This document shows, in pieces, positions 50,536-59,498 of a stretch of 64,000 nucleotides of DNA; the stretch's first letter is position 1; every line of letters starts with the position of its first letter. A program made the translations under genes and the position numbers. The DNA comes from DATFQI01 sp963816955. GTDB lineage: Bacteria; Actinomycetota; Thermoleophilia; Solirubrobacterales; Solirubrobacteraceae. The DNA lies in assembly GCA_963816955.1 (NCBI GenBank), contig CAWFME010000003.1, forward strand, positions 186,001 to 250,000, read 5' to 3'. The notes below the pieces were generated by a model that ran no database searches, was not told the origin of the DNA, and was given only the letters and a program-made list of their open reading frames with translations.

Positions 50536-51798
50536 TCAGCCCGGCTCGACGTCGCGCGCCAGCAGGTCGGCCCAGGTCTCGCGCCGCACCACCAGGCGGG
50601 CCGCGCCGGCGGCGGCGAAGACCACGGGGATGCGCCGGGTGCCGTTGTAGTTGTTGGCCATCGTGAAGCAGTAGGCGCCGGTCGCCGGCACGGCCAGCAG
50701 GTCGCCGACGCGCGGGTCGGGCAGCGCGACCCCGTCGACCAGCACGTCCCCGCTCTCGCAGTGGCGGCCGACGACCGTCACCGTCTGCCCGGGACCCGCG
50801 CCCGCGCGGCCGCAGATCGCCGCCTCGAAGCGCTGGCCGAACAGCGCCACCTCGAGGTTGTCGCCCATCCCGCCGTCGACCGCGACGAAGATGCGGGCCC
50901 CGCGCTTGACCGTCTGCACGCGGTACAGCGTCGCGGCCGCCGAGGCGACCATGCTCCGGCCGGGCTCGACGATCAGCTCCGCGCCCGCGGGCAGGTGCTC
51001 GCGCGCGGCGCCGGCGAGCGCGTCGAGGTAGGCGCCGACCGACGGCGGGTCGTCCGCGTAGGTGTAGCGGGCGCCCAGGCCGCCGCCGAGGTCGTAGACG
51101 TCGAACGCTCCGAGCGCGGCGACCGGCGCGATCGAGCGCGCGAACGGCTCCACGTCGAGGATCTGCGAGCCGACGTGGACGTGCAGCCCGCGCATGGTCA
51201 GGCGCGGGCTGCGCTCGATCCGCCCGATCAGCTCGGCCGCGGCCCGCGGTGCGAGCCCGAACTTCGAGCCCTCGTGGCCCGTGAGCACGTGCGCGTGCGT
51301 GTCCGCCTCCACGCCGGGGATCACGCGCACGAGCACGTCCTGCGCGCGGCCGGCCGGCACGGTCGCCTCGAGCCGGTCGACGTCGTCGGCGTTGTCGACC
51401 ACGACGAGGCCGAGCCCGTGCGCGACGGCCATGGTGATCTCCTCGCCGGATTTGGCGTTGCCGTGGAGGACGAGCCGTGCGGGGTCGGCGCGGGCCTTGA
51501 GCGCGGTGACGATCTCGCCCGCGCCGGCGACGTCGAGCCCGAGCCCCTCCTCGACCATCACCCGCTGCACGGCGGTGCACGGGAACGCCTTCGACGCGAA
51601 GACCACGCGGGAGCGCGGCCAGCGCGCCGCGAGCTCGGTCCGGTACTCACGCGCGCGGTCGCGCAGCGCCTGCTCGGCCACGACCAAGGCGGGCGTGCCG
51701 AACTGGCGCGCCAGATCGTCGGCGCGGCAGCCGCCGATGGTGAGCATCCCGTCGGGGTCGCGCGCGCTACCGGGCGGGAACAGCTGCAGCACGTCCAT
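50536..51798 (-). CDS. lysA: Diaminopimelate decarboxylase
   Basis: 420 residues, fold III PLP decarboxylase. PLP Lys in VVFASKAFPCTA, LVLHGNAKSGEEI, LHVHVGSQI (His), GGGLGARY, EPGRSMVASAAATLY, CESGDV (active-site Cys), and YCFTMANNYNG. It makes lysine from meso-diaminopimelate. Start ATG at 51798 in LTRMDVLQLF; the long upstream frame extension is antisense to the metzincin gene and is rejected. Confidence 0.93.
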   Translation of the reverse strand: MDVLQLFPPGSARDPDGMLTIGGCRADDLARQFGTPALVVAEQALRDRAREYRTELAARWPRSRVVFASKAFPCTAVQRVMVEEGLGLDVAGAGEIVTALKARADPARLVLHGNAKSGEEITMAVAHGLGLVVVDNADDVDRLEATVPAGRAQDVLVRVIPGVEADTHAHVLTGHEGSKFGLAPRAAAELIGRIERSPRLTMRGLHVHVGSQILDVEPFARSIAPVAALGAFDVYDLGGGLGARYTYADDPPSVGAYLDALAGAAREHLPAGAELIVEPGRSMVASAAATLYRVQTVKRGARIFVAVDGGMGDNLEVALFGQRFEAAICGRAGAGPGQTVTVVGRHCESGDVLVDGVALPDPRVGDLLAVPATGAYCFTMANNYNGTRRIPVVFAAAGAARLVVRRETWADLLARDVEPG

Positions 51799-51987
51799 GC
51801 GCGTGAGGCTGGCTGCTCCTGCACGATCGTGCAACCCGGTCAGGGCACGAACAGGGCTAGAAACCTGACCATCGGACGCAGCACCGACCCGGCGCATCTC
51901 TGCGGAAGAACGTCCCGCGGTCGGCGACGCTGAGCTAGCGTCGCGGCGACGGGTCGCGCAGAGCAACCGCAGGTAAGGAGGCCGGCA

Positions 51988-52668
51988 ATGGCCGAGAACG
52001 AGCGCCGTTACTGCGTCTGCATCTCGAAGGAGAGGCAGCCCAACACCAAGGCCGCCCTGCTCAATGGCGCTCGCTGGACGACCGGGGATGTGATCCGCGT
52101 GAAGTTCCTCGAGGGTGACGAGGACCTGAAGGCGCGCGTGCAGGAGGCCGCCGAGACCTGGACGGCCCCCGACATGGCGAACCTCACGCTGCAGTTCGTG
52201 GACGACGGCGACGCGGAGGTGCGCATCACCTTCGTGCAGGGCGACGGCTCTTGGTCGGTCCTCGGCACGGAGTGCCGCACGGTCGGCCAGTCTGAGGCGA
52301 CCATGAACTACGGATGGCTCACGTCGTCCTCCGACGACGCCGAGATCCGGCAGGTCGTGCTGCACGAGTTCGGGCATGCGCTCGGGCTCATCCACGAGCA
52401 CCAGAACCCCGAGGGCGGCATCGACTGGAACGAGCGCGCCGTGATCGACGAGCTCAGCGGACCGCCGAACAACTGGGACGAGGCGACGATCCGCTTCAAC
52501 GTGCTCGATCGCTATGCCCCGGGGGAGACCACCGGAACCGAGGTCGACCCCTACTCGATCATGATGTATCCGATCCCGGCGACGTGGACCAACGACGGCT
52601 TCTCGGCGGGGTTCAACGACGACGTCTCGGACACGGACAGGGAGTTCATCCGCAGCGAATACTCGTAG
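51988..52668 (+). CDS. Metzincin-type zinc protease
   Basis: 226 residues, no signal peptide. Catalytic motif HEFGHALGLIH (His126, Glu127, His130, His136) followed by EHQNPEGGIDW, and a Met-turn in PYSIMMYPI. This is a short astacin/matrixin-like metzincin. RBS AAGGAGG just upstream. First gene of a four-gene module: the caspase-like gene begins 8 bp later. As it lacks a secretion signal, it is either cytosolic or delivered by other means. Nothing in the sequence shows its substrate. Confidence 0.88.
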   Translation: MAENERRYCVCISKERQPNTKAALLNGARWTTGDVIRVKFLEGDEDLKARVQEAAETWTAPDMANLTLQFVDDGDAEVRITFVQGDGSWSVLGTECRTVGQSEATMNYGWLTSSSDDAEIRQVVLHEFGHALGLIHEHQNPEGGIDWNERAVIDELSGPPNNWDEATIRFNVLDRYAPGETTGTEVDPYSIMMYPIPATWTNDGFSAGFNDDVSDTDREFIRSEYS

Positions 52669-52676
52669 GGAGCGCG

Positions 52677-53723
52677 GTGAACGGTCACGACTACGCGGTC
52701 GTCATCGGCATCGGCCGCTACGCCGACGCGAGCAGCCAGCCACCCTGGATCGACGACCTCAACGGGCCCGTCAACGACGCGGACGCGATCGCCGAGTGGC
52801 TGCGCGACCCCAACGGCGGCGGGCTTCCCCACAACCATGTGACGGTCGTCCAATCCCAGGCGCAGCCGAACCCCTTCCCGGCGGGCGGCGCCGCGCCGGC
52901 GCAGAAGGCGGTCATGGACGCGCTCGACAACGTGATCCACCTGCCCACGAACGCGTACCTCTCCCAGTTCACCGGCCGCCGCTTCTACCTCTACGTCTCG
53001 GGTCACGGGTGGGCGGGCCGGCGCAACCAGGCGGCGGTCGTGACCGCCGAGGCGACCCACGCCGACAGGCTCAACGTGCTCGCCAGCGACTGGATGGAAT
53101 GGCTGTGGGACGCGAACCGGTTCCAGGAGCTGATCTTCTGGGCCGATGCGTGCCAGACACGGACGCCCGTCGACATGCTCCACGGCTGCACGCTCCGTAA
53201 GCAGTACGCGCTGCGGCCGAACGCCCTGCGCTTCGATGCCTTCGCCGCGCAGTACAACCTGCTCAGCGTCGAGAGGCAGATGCCCAACGGCAAGTGGCAC
53301 GGCGCCTTCACCTACGCGCTCCTGCAGGCGCTGAACGGCGCCACGGGAGCGCCGGTGTCGACGACCAGCGTGCGCAACTACCTGACCAACAACATGCAGG
53401 CGTTCATGGACGCCAACCAGCGCGTGGCGACCGTTTCCCAGGAGCCCGACTTCGGTCGCATCGACGAGATCGAGATCGCCGATCCGCCGGCGCCTCGCAC
53501 CTACCCGGTGACGCTGCAGTTCCCCGCCAGCTGCATCGGTCACAAGGCGACGATCAGCATGAGCGCGTCGCTGCCCGCCGCCGCCGAGGAGCAGCTGAAG
53601 AGCTCCGTTTGGCAGCCGTCGCTGCACGCCGGCGCGTACGTCGTCGCGGTCCCGGCCTGCGGCGTCATGTCCTCCTTCGTCGTCGTAGGGGGTGGTGTGG
53701 ATGGCCCCATCACCGTTCCGTGA
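52677..53723 (+). CDS. Caspase-like (peptidase C14) protein
   Basis: 348 residues from GTG at 52677. The caspase p20-like domain runs about 5-230: YAVVIGIGRYADA, catalytic His110 in YVSGHGW and Cys159 in FWADACQTR. The C-terminal about 100 residues form a beta-rich domain (TYPVTLQFPASCIGHKATISM). Bacterial members include metacaspase-like and gasdermin-activating or Craspase proteases. Overlaps the next gene by 23 bp and follows the metzincin by 8 bp. Target unknown. Confidence 0.88.
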   Translation: MNGHDYAVVIGIGRYADASSQPPWIDDLNGPVNDADAIAEWLRDPNGGGLPHNHVTVVQSQAQPNPFPAGGAAPAQKAVMDALDNVIHLPTNAYLSQFTGRRFYLYVSGHGWAGRRNQAAVVTAEATHADRLNVLASDWMEWLWDANRFQELIFWADACQTRTPVDMLHGCTLRKQYALRPNALRFDAFAAQYNLLSVERQMPNGKWHGAFTYALLQALNGATGAPVSTTSVRNYLTNNMQAFMDANQRVATVSQEPDFGRIDEIEIADPPAPRTYPVTLQFPASCIGHKATISMSASLPAAAEEQLKSSVWQPSLHAGAYVVAVPACGVMSSFVVVGGGVDGPITVP

Positions 53724-55056
53724 CGGCGTGCACAGCGTCCATCTCGACGTGAGGCTGCTGGGCGACGACCCGCTCACGGAGGTGTTCGTGATCGATCACG
53801 CCTTCGCGTTGGTGGCGCGCGCAGTGGGGCGCGGGCTCTCGCTCGATCTCGAGCCCGGCGTGTACAAGGTCAAGGCGCGGCTCGGCGAGACGACGACCGA
53901 GGAGCTCGTGACGCTGATCGACGACGGCACGGTGGACGTCAGCTCCCTCGCCGTCCCGTCTCCGGCGCCATCGCTCGGGACCTCGCAGACTCACGAGGCG
54001 CACATGCAGGCGGCATTCGACACCGCGCGCCGCGCGCCGGTCGCCGTCGGCGCCGGCGCGGAGATCGTGATCATGGCGCGGCGGTTCAGCCACCCCGGCA
54101 GCCGTTACGTCTCCGATGCCGAGCGCCCGGCGCGCCTCTCGCTGCGCGCGGCGGGCGGCGAGCTGCTCGCCGACCTCGACCGCGACGGCGACGGGCGGCT
54201 GGATCTCGTGGACACGGCGCTCGGCACGAGGATCGCGGTGGACCCCGGGACGTACACGCTGCACTGGGCCGGGCGCGAGGGGATCGACGTCGAGCAGAGC
54301 GTCCAGGCGGTCGCCGGCTGGCAGACGCAGGTCTTCGTGCTCACCGAGGTGCCCCACGGCGGGCGCCACCGGGCGACGATCCTGATGTCGCGCGACCAGT
54401 ATGAGCCCTCCGCCGATGCCCGCCTCGTCGAGGCCGCGCGCTGCGCGCTCGCGGACGAGCGCAAGGTCGCCTCGGAGGACAACACCCGTACCTTCGCCGC
54501 CTCCGACGACCCGATGCTCGCGCTCTACGGGGCGCACCTGATGCTGGTCGCCGCGCGCTCGATCGAGGCGGTGGCGCACGCCGAAGACCGGGGCGGGCGC
54601 CCGCAGGGCACGTCGCCCGTGACGTTCGACCAGTCGGTCTTCGACGAGGCGGTGGGCAGGCTCCAGACGATGCTCGGCACCGAGCATCCCGACGTCGTGG
54701 CGCTCGCGACCCGCGCCTCCGACCAGAACATCGAGTCGCCGGCGCCCGTGGCCGGGCCGCCGATGCTGTGGCGCAGCTGGGTGCTGCTGATCGAGGCGAG
54801 CAACCGCAGGCCCGACCTGCTGCCGGCGAGCGTCTGGTGGCCGACGGTCAAGCAGCTGCACCTGCGCCCGTTCCTCGCCTGGAGCCCCGACAGCGACCCG
54901 GACCGCAGCCGGCGGGCGTGGACGGGCGCGATCCGGGAGGTGCTCGCGAGCGCGGATGCGGCCGACGACGAGGTGACACGCGAGCAGGTCAGCCGCGACA
55001 TGCTGGTGCCGCGCCTCGTCGTGGACGAGGCCGTGGAGCCCATGATCGCGGGCTGA
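53701..55056 (+). CDS. Uncharacterised protein coupled to the caspase-like gene
   Basis: 451 residues; ATG at 53701 used, 53692 possible. N-terminal half is beta-rich, with two similar stretches DLEPGVYKVKARLGE and VDPGTYTLHWAGREG, suggesting repeated beta-sandwich domains. The C-terminal half is helical, with FAASDDPMLALYGAHLMLVAARSIEAVA and a WSPDSDPDRSRRAWTGAIREVLASAD end. No signal peptide and no catalytic motif recognised. Its start overlaps the caspase gene, so it is a likely functional partner. Confidence 0.75.
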   Translation: MAPSPFRDGVHSVHLDVRLLGDDPLTEVFVIDHAFALVARAVGRGLSLDLEPGVYKVKARLGETTTEELVTLIDDGTVDVSSLAVPSPAPSLGTSQTHEAHMQAAFDTARRAPVAVGAGAEIVIMARRFSHPGSRYVSDAERPARLSLRAAGGELLADLDRDGDGRLDLVDTALGTRIAVDPGTYTLHWAGREGIDVEQSVQAVAGWQTQVFVLTEVPHGGRHRATILMSRDQYEPSADARLVEAARCALADERKVASEDNTRTFAASDDPMLALYGAHLMLVAARSIEAVAHAEDRGGRPQGTSPVTFDQSVFDEAVGRLQTMLGTEHPDVVALATRASDQNIESPAPVAGPPMLWRSWVLLIEASNRRPDLLPASVWWPTVKQLHLRPFLAWSPDSDPDRSRRAWTGAIREVLASADAADDEVTREQVSRDMLVPRLVVDEAVEPMIAG

Positions 55057-55058
55057 GT

Positions 55059-55088
55059 TTGCCTTCGGGCACCGGGTCCCGTTAGGTT
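55059..55088 (+). promoter_or_regulatory. Promoter of the CHAP-like gene (leaderless)
   Basis: TTGCCT (55059-55064), 18-bp spacer, TAGGTT (55083-55088), then 6 nt to the ATG at 55095. It would allow independent expression from the three upstream genes. Confidence 0.5.
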
Positions 55089-55094
55089 CGGCGC

Positions 55095-56682
55095 ATGGCC
55101 GCCCGCGGCGTCCGCCGCCCCGAGATCGACCGCGAGGACGCCCGCACCGAGCCCTCCCGGCCGCCCGAGCCCGAGCACGTCGTCGTGTCGCTGCAGCGCA
55201 CGGCCGGCAATGCGGCGGTCGCGCGGCTGCTTTCGCGGCAGCCCGCGGCGACCGCGCTGCCGCCCGGCTCAGAGCGCCTCACCGAGTTCCGCAAGGCGGC
55301 CGCGGGGCTGCGCGAGATGGTCAAGCTGGCCAAGCCGGCGGTGTCCGTCTCCGACATCGCAGCGGCGGGTGCGTGGCTGACCGACGTGGTCACGGCGCTC
55401 GAGGCGGCCAAGGGCGTGGGCGACCGCATCGACCTCCACTTCGAGGGCTTCAACGCAGAGGGCGACCTCGCGTCCGAGTACGGCGCCGCGGAGTCCGAGC
55501 TCCCCCTCCTCATCCGCCCGGTGATGGATCGCGCGCAGGAGGTCGGCACCGAGATCGGCGCGCTCGTCATGGACGGCATCAACGCCTCCTCGATCGCCAG
55601 CCGCCGCCGCGGCCGCCGAGCCGGCGCTGATGCCGCTCGACCAGATCACCCAGTGGCGCGAGGCCGCCGCGAAGCTGCACGCCCTCGGCAAGACGTTCAC
55701 GACCATGGGCGTGCAGGACGCCGCGGCCGCATGCCAGGAGGCGGCGCTGGCGATGCTGCAGGCGCGCTCGGTGGCGAGCGCGCGGGCCACGTGGCGGGCC
55801 GGCGACGCCGTCGAGACCACCGCCGCCGGCGCCAAGGACCCCAGGCGCGCCCGCAGCGCGGTCGACGACATCTTCGCCGACTCCGGCTTCTCCACCCGGC
55901 AGACCGTCGAGAAGCTCAAGGACAAGGACGGCAACGAGTACGAGGCGATCAACGACTGGTGCGGCATGTTCGTCGCGGCGGGCATGTTCCGCGGCGCCGG
56001 CCTCGACAAGGACATGCGCAAGGCGTTCGCCCACACGGACAACGTCTACGACTTCTTCAACTACACGGCGAGGGTCAACGACGAGCGCACGCCGCTGTCG
56101 GTCTGGGCCGACGGCCGCTGGTGGCTCGTCAGCGAGCTCCACGAGCAGCGTGGCTCCAAGCGCACCTGGATGGAGGGGAGCGGCATCGACCTCGGGCGCA
56201 TCCGCCCCGGCGACGTCGCACTGATCCGCCACAAGGGCACCAAGCCCGACAAGTCGATCGCGAACCACATCGTGATGGTCGAGTCCTACGACGCCGCCTC
56301 CGGCCGCCTGGTGACGATCGAGGGAAACGTCCACTGGGGCATCCGCCCCGACGAGGAAGGCGCGGCGACCCGGACCGCGACGGGCGAGCTCGCCGACGCC
56401 GCGGGCGCCCGGAGCTCCTCGGTGGCCCACGTCCGCGACATGAACGACCAGAAGACGCTCACGCCGGGGAGCGCCGCGGGCACGGAGTACGACGAGCGGG
56501 GCGCCAGGACGGTCTTCGGCCTCGGCCGGCCGTCGCTGGTGGACTTCGAGGACCACGAGTACGCCAAGCAGGCGGTCCCGAAGGCGCTGGCGAGCACCTC
56601 GCCCGAGGAGATGCGCAGGAAGGCGGCGACCGCCGCCCTGCTCCAGCCGCGCTCGACCATGGACGCGGCAAGCTCCAGCTGA
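55095..56682 (+). pseudogene. CHAP-like amidase/effector with eCIS-type N-terminus, apparently frameshifted
   Basis: The first frame (about 170 codons) starts with a Pro/Arg-rich stretch and VVVSLQRTAGNAAVARLLSR, a sequence recurrent in DUF4157 and eCIS-associated cargo proteins. Near 55607, in a GCCGCCGCCGCGGCC run, coherence passes to the next frame: EPALMPLDQITQWREAAAKL, then INDWCGMFVAAGMF (probable catalytic Cys), IRPGDVALIRHKG, IANHIVMVESYD (His) and VTIEGN, stopping at 56682. That is the CHAP/NlpC peptidoglycan-amidase pattern. Reassembled length about 528 residues. One extra base would explain it. Confidence 0.78.
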
Positions 56683-56695
56683 CCCGACGGCGGGC

Positions 56696-56893
56696 TCACC
56701 CAGAGCCGCTCAGCGGCTGCTCCGGCGGGATCGTCAGCCGCAGCTCGGAGCCCTCGACGGCGTACGTGGCCGCGCTCTGCGCTCGCGAGCTCCAGTGCGG
56801 GAGGTAGTGGGGCAGCCAGGCGCCGCGGTCGAGCTCAGGACCGTCGAAGTCGTCGGTGAACCGCACCTGCCGATCCTTCCACAGCCGCTCCAA
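56696..56893 (-). pseudogene. N-terminal remnant of a GH16-like glycosidase
   Basis: 65 codons on the minus strand: FTDDFDGPELDRGAWLPHYLPHWSSRAQSA...LRLTIPPEQPL, the usual start of a family 16 concanavalin-type hydrolase. It then runs into SGSG and a stop where family members continue with the catalytic sheet. The break lies 13 bp from the end of the CHAP-like gene, so the neighbouring module may have replaced the rest. Confidence 0.7.
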
Positions 56894-56940
56894 ACAACGA
56901 AAACCTGCTCGGCTTTCAGGAGTTTGTAGCCTGTGGGCCC

Positions 56941-57222
56941 ATGGCCTACGTCATCGTCGGCAGCTGCATCAAGGACGACTCCTGCATCGAGGTCTGTCCG
57001 GTGGACTGCATCCATCCCAAGCCGGGCGCCCGCGACTTCGAGACGGCGGAGCAGCTCTACATCGACCCCGAGGTCTGCATCGACTGCGACGCGTGCGTGG
57101 AGGCGTGCCCCGTGGACGCGATCTTCGCCGAGGGCGAGGTGCCGGAGAAGTTCTCCTACGCGCTGGACCTCAACGCGGAGTTCTTCGCCGAGCAGAGCAC
57201 CACGGATCGCACGGCCGCGTGA
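56941..57222 (+). CDS. fdxA: 7Fe ferredoxin
   Basis: 93 residues. The first cluster region, GSCIKDDSCIEVCPVDCIHP, has the longer C-x6-C spacing typical of a [3Fe-4S] centre. The second, CIDCDACVEACPVDA, supplies ligands of a [4Fe-4S] centre. Typical FdxA length and tail. Start is 8 nt after TAGCCT. It overlaps the reductase gene by one base (TGATG), so electron carrier and reductase are made together. Confidence 0.95.
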   Translation: MAYVIVGSCIKDDSCIEVCPVDCIHPKPGARDFETAEQLYIDPEVCIDCDACVEACPVDAIFAEGEVPEKFSYALDLNAEFFAEQSTTDRTAA

Positions 57223-58595
57223 TGGCCCAGCGCCCGCGCTTCGCGATCGTCGGGGCCGGCCCGGCCGGGGCGTTCGCGGCCGCCGCGATCCTGCGCGCCC
57301 GCGGCGACGCCGAGGTCGACTTCTTCGAGCGGCTGCCGACGCCGTGGGGCCTGCTGCGCGCCGGCGTCGCGCCCGACCACCAGGAGATCAAGCGCCTGCA
57401 GGACACCTTCGAGCGCCAGACGCTCAAGCGCGGCTGCCGCTTCTTCGGCAACGTCGAGGTCGGCACCGACGTCCAGCACTCCGAGCTGGCCGAGCTCTAC
57501 TCGGCCGTCGTCTACGCGACCGGCGCGCAGACCGACAAGTCGCTCGGGATCCCCGGCGAGGACCTCGCCGGCAGCTGGGCCGCCACGGAGTTCGTCGCCT
57601 GGTACAACGGCCACCCCGACTTCCGCGAGCGCGCGTTCGACCTCTCGGTAGCGCGCGCGGTGGTGATCGGGAACGGCAACGTCGCCGCCGACGTGATCCG
57701 CGTCCTCACGCGCGACCCCGACGAGCTCGCGCGCACCGACATCGCCGACCACGCGCTCGAGGCCCTGCGCGCCAGCGCGATCGAGGAGGTCGTCGTGCTC
57801 GGCCGCCGCGGCCCCGCGCAGGCCGCCTTCACGAGCGCCGAGCTGCGCGAGCTCGGGCGGCTCGACGGCGTCGCCCTGCACGTCGATCCCGCCGACGTCG
57901 AGCTCGACCCGGTCTCGGAGGAGTGGCTCGAGCAGGAGGGCACATTCACCGCACGCAAGAACGTCGAGCTGCTGCGCGGGTTCGCGGCGTCGCCGCCCAA
58001 CGAAGGGGCGCCGCGGCGGATCGAGCTGCGCTTCCTGACCTCGCCGGTCGAGATCCGCGGCGGCGACCGCGTCGAGGCCGTCGACGTGCGCCGCAACGAG
58101 CTCGTGCGCGGCGACGACGGGTCGCTGCGCGCCCGCGCGGTCGACGCCCCCGCCGAGACGATCGAGGCGGGCCTCGTCCTGCGCTCGGTCGGCTACCGCG
58201 CGGTGCCGCTGCCCGACGTGCCGTTCGACGAGCGCGCGTTCGTGCTGCCCAACGAGGCCGGCCGAGCGCTCAGCACGGACGGCGAGCCGCTGCCGGGCGT
58301 CTACGCGGTCGGCTGGATCAAGCGCGGCCCGACGGGCATCCTCGGCACGAACAAGCGCGACGCGGAGGAGACCATCGCCTGCCTCGCCGAGGACATGCGC
58401 GAGGGCCGCCTGCGCGAGACGCCCGCGGACGCCCGCGAGCGCATCGACGCGCTGCTGGCCGAGCGCGCGCCCGGCGCGGTGAGCGCGGACGGCTGGCGCG
58501 CGATCGACGCCCTCGAGCGCGAGCGCGGCCGCAGCGCCGAGCGCCCGCGCGTGAAGCTCGCCTCGCGCGACGAGCTCATCGCTGCTGCGGGCTGA
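57222..58595 (+). CDS. fprA: Ferredoxin-NADP+ reductase, adrenodoxin-reductase type
   Basis: 457 residues. FAD motif FAIVGAGPAGAFAAAAIL, ERLPTPWGLLRAGVAPDHQEIK, NADP motif VIGNGNVAADVIRVL, VVLGRRGPAQAAFTSAELREL and the C-terminal GWIKRGPTGILGTNKRDAEET, all FprA hallmarks. It passes electrons from NADPH to the adjacent FdxA, for example for P450s or sulfite reductase. Its last 20 bp overlap the convergent carbonic-anhydrase-like gene. Confidence 0.95.
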   Translation: MAQRPRFAIVGAGPAGAFAAAAILRARGDAEVDFFERLPTPWGLLRAGVAPDHQEIKRLQDTFERQTLKRGCRFFGNVEVGTDVQHSELAELYSAVVYATGAQTDKSLGIPGEDLAGSWAATEFVAWYNGHPDFRERAFDLSVARAVVIGNGNVAADVIRVLTRDPDELARTDIADHALEALRASAIEEVVVLGRRGPAQAAFTSAELRELGRLDGVALHVDPADVELDPVSEEWLEQEGTFTARKNVELLRGFAASPPNEGAPRRIELRFLTSPVEIRGGDRVEAVDVRRNELVRGDDGSLRARAVDAPAETIEAGLVLRSVGYRAVPLPDVPFDERAFVLPNEAGRALSTDGEPLPGVYAVGWIKRGPTGILGTNKRDAEETIACLAEDMREGRLRETPADARERIDALLAERAPGAVSADGWRAIDALERERGRSAERPRVKLASRDELIAAAG

Positions 58596-59112
58596 CGACC
58601 GCGCTCGCGAGGTACCGCTCGCGGTAGCGCTGGTACTCGCTCGCGGCGGTCTCGGTCCAGCGCTGCGCGGAGCCCGAGAGCGGCTTCTTCTCGACGGCCG
58701 GCACGCCCGCGGCGAGCATGCCGGGCCCGACCTCGCGGCGCTCGGAGAGCACGGCGCCCGCGGCGAGCACGGCGCGCGCCCCGACCCGCGCGTGCTGCAG
58801 CACGATCGCGCCCATCCCGATCACGGCGCCGTCCTCGATCACGCAGCCTTCGAGCAGCGCGCCGTGGCCGACGACGACGTCCTCGCCGATGTCGGTCGGC
58901 AGCTCGTGCGCGCAGTGGACGACGGTGTTGTCCTGGATCGACGTCCCCGCGCCGACGGTGATCCGCGACGCGTCGCCGCGCAGGACCGCGCCGAACCACA
59001 CGTTCGCCCGGTCGCCGACGTGCACGTCGCCGATCAGGACGGCGGTCGGGGCGAGCCAGACGTCCTCGCCGATCGTCGGGCGCACGCCCCCGAGCTCGAC
59101 GATCGTGGCCAT
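58576..59112 (-). CDS. Gamma-class carbonic anhydrase-like protein
   Basis: 178 residues, left-handed beta-helix of hexapeptide repeats (VRPTIGEDVWLAPTAVLIGDVHVGD). Metal His residues are in VVHCAHELPTDIGEDVVVGHGALLEGC, matching the three His of the gamma class. The acidic loop of Cam is absent, as in CamH/PaaY-type members, which may be carbonic anhydrases or acyltransferase-like. Start is 6 nt after TAGGCT, with CTGACG 18 bp further upstream: a leaderless promoter. Confidence 0.88.
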   Translation of the reverse strand: MATIVELGGVRPTIGEDVWLAPTAVLIGDVHVGDRANVWFGAVLRGDASRITVGAGTSIQDNTVVHCAHELPTDIGEDVVVGHGALLEGCVIEDGAVIGMGAIVLQHARVGARAVLAAGAVLSERREVGPGMLAAGVPAVEKKPLSGSAQRWTETAASEYQRYRERYLASAVVSPQQR

Positions 59113-59144
59113 GCCCGCAGCCTACGGCCCGGGCGCGCCGGGCG

Positions 59145-59342
59145 TCAGCGCGCGTTGCGGCGCCGCGGCAGGTCCCGGTTGTACTGGCGCTCCTCCTCGA
59201 GGCGGCGCGCTGCGAAGGCCGTATTGCGGGCCGCGCGCTCCTGGCGGCCGCGGGCGTAGGCCTCCTCGTTGCGATCCGAGACGCCCTTCTTTGCAGCCTT
59301 CCAGGCGGCATCTCCGCGCAGCGGTTCGATGGGCTTGCTCAT
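59145..59342 (-). CDS. Small charged protein of unknown function
   Basis: 65 residues, rich in Arg, Glu and Ala: KPIEPLRGDAAWKAAKKGVSDRNEEAYARGRQERAARN, probably helical or disordered. ATG at 59342 is preceded by GGAGGACCC. I recall short proteins of this kind in related genomes but no role. Real gene likely from its strong ribosome site. Confidence 0.6.
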   Translation of the reverse strand: MSKPIEPLRGDAAWKAAKKGVSDRNEEAYARGRQERAARNTAFAARRLEEERQYNRDLPRRRNAR

Positions 59343-59498
59343 GGGTCCTCCCATGGTGGACGGTTCGAAGGCCAGATGGCGCCGCGAACGGCCAACGTCA
59401 AGAGGGCTCCCTGCCCGACAGTCTACGTCACCCGGCCTCCAGAAAGGCCCGGATCGCGCCCTCCGCGGGAGAACTCCGCACGGGCGTCCGTCATCCGG

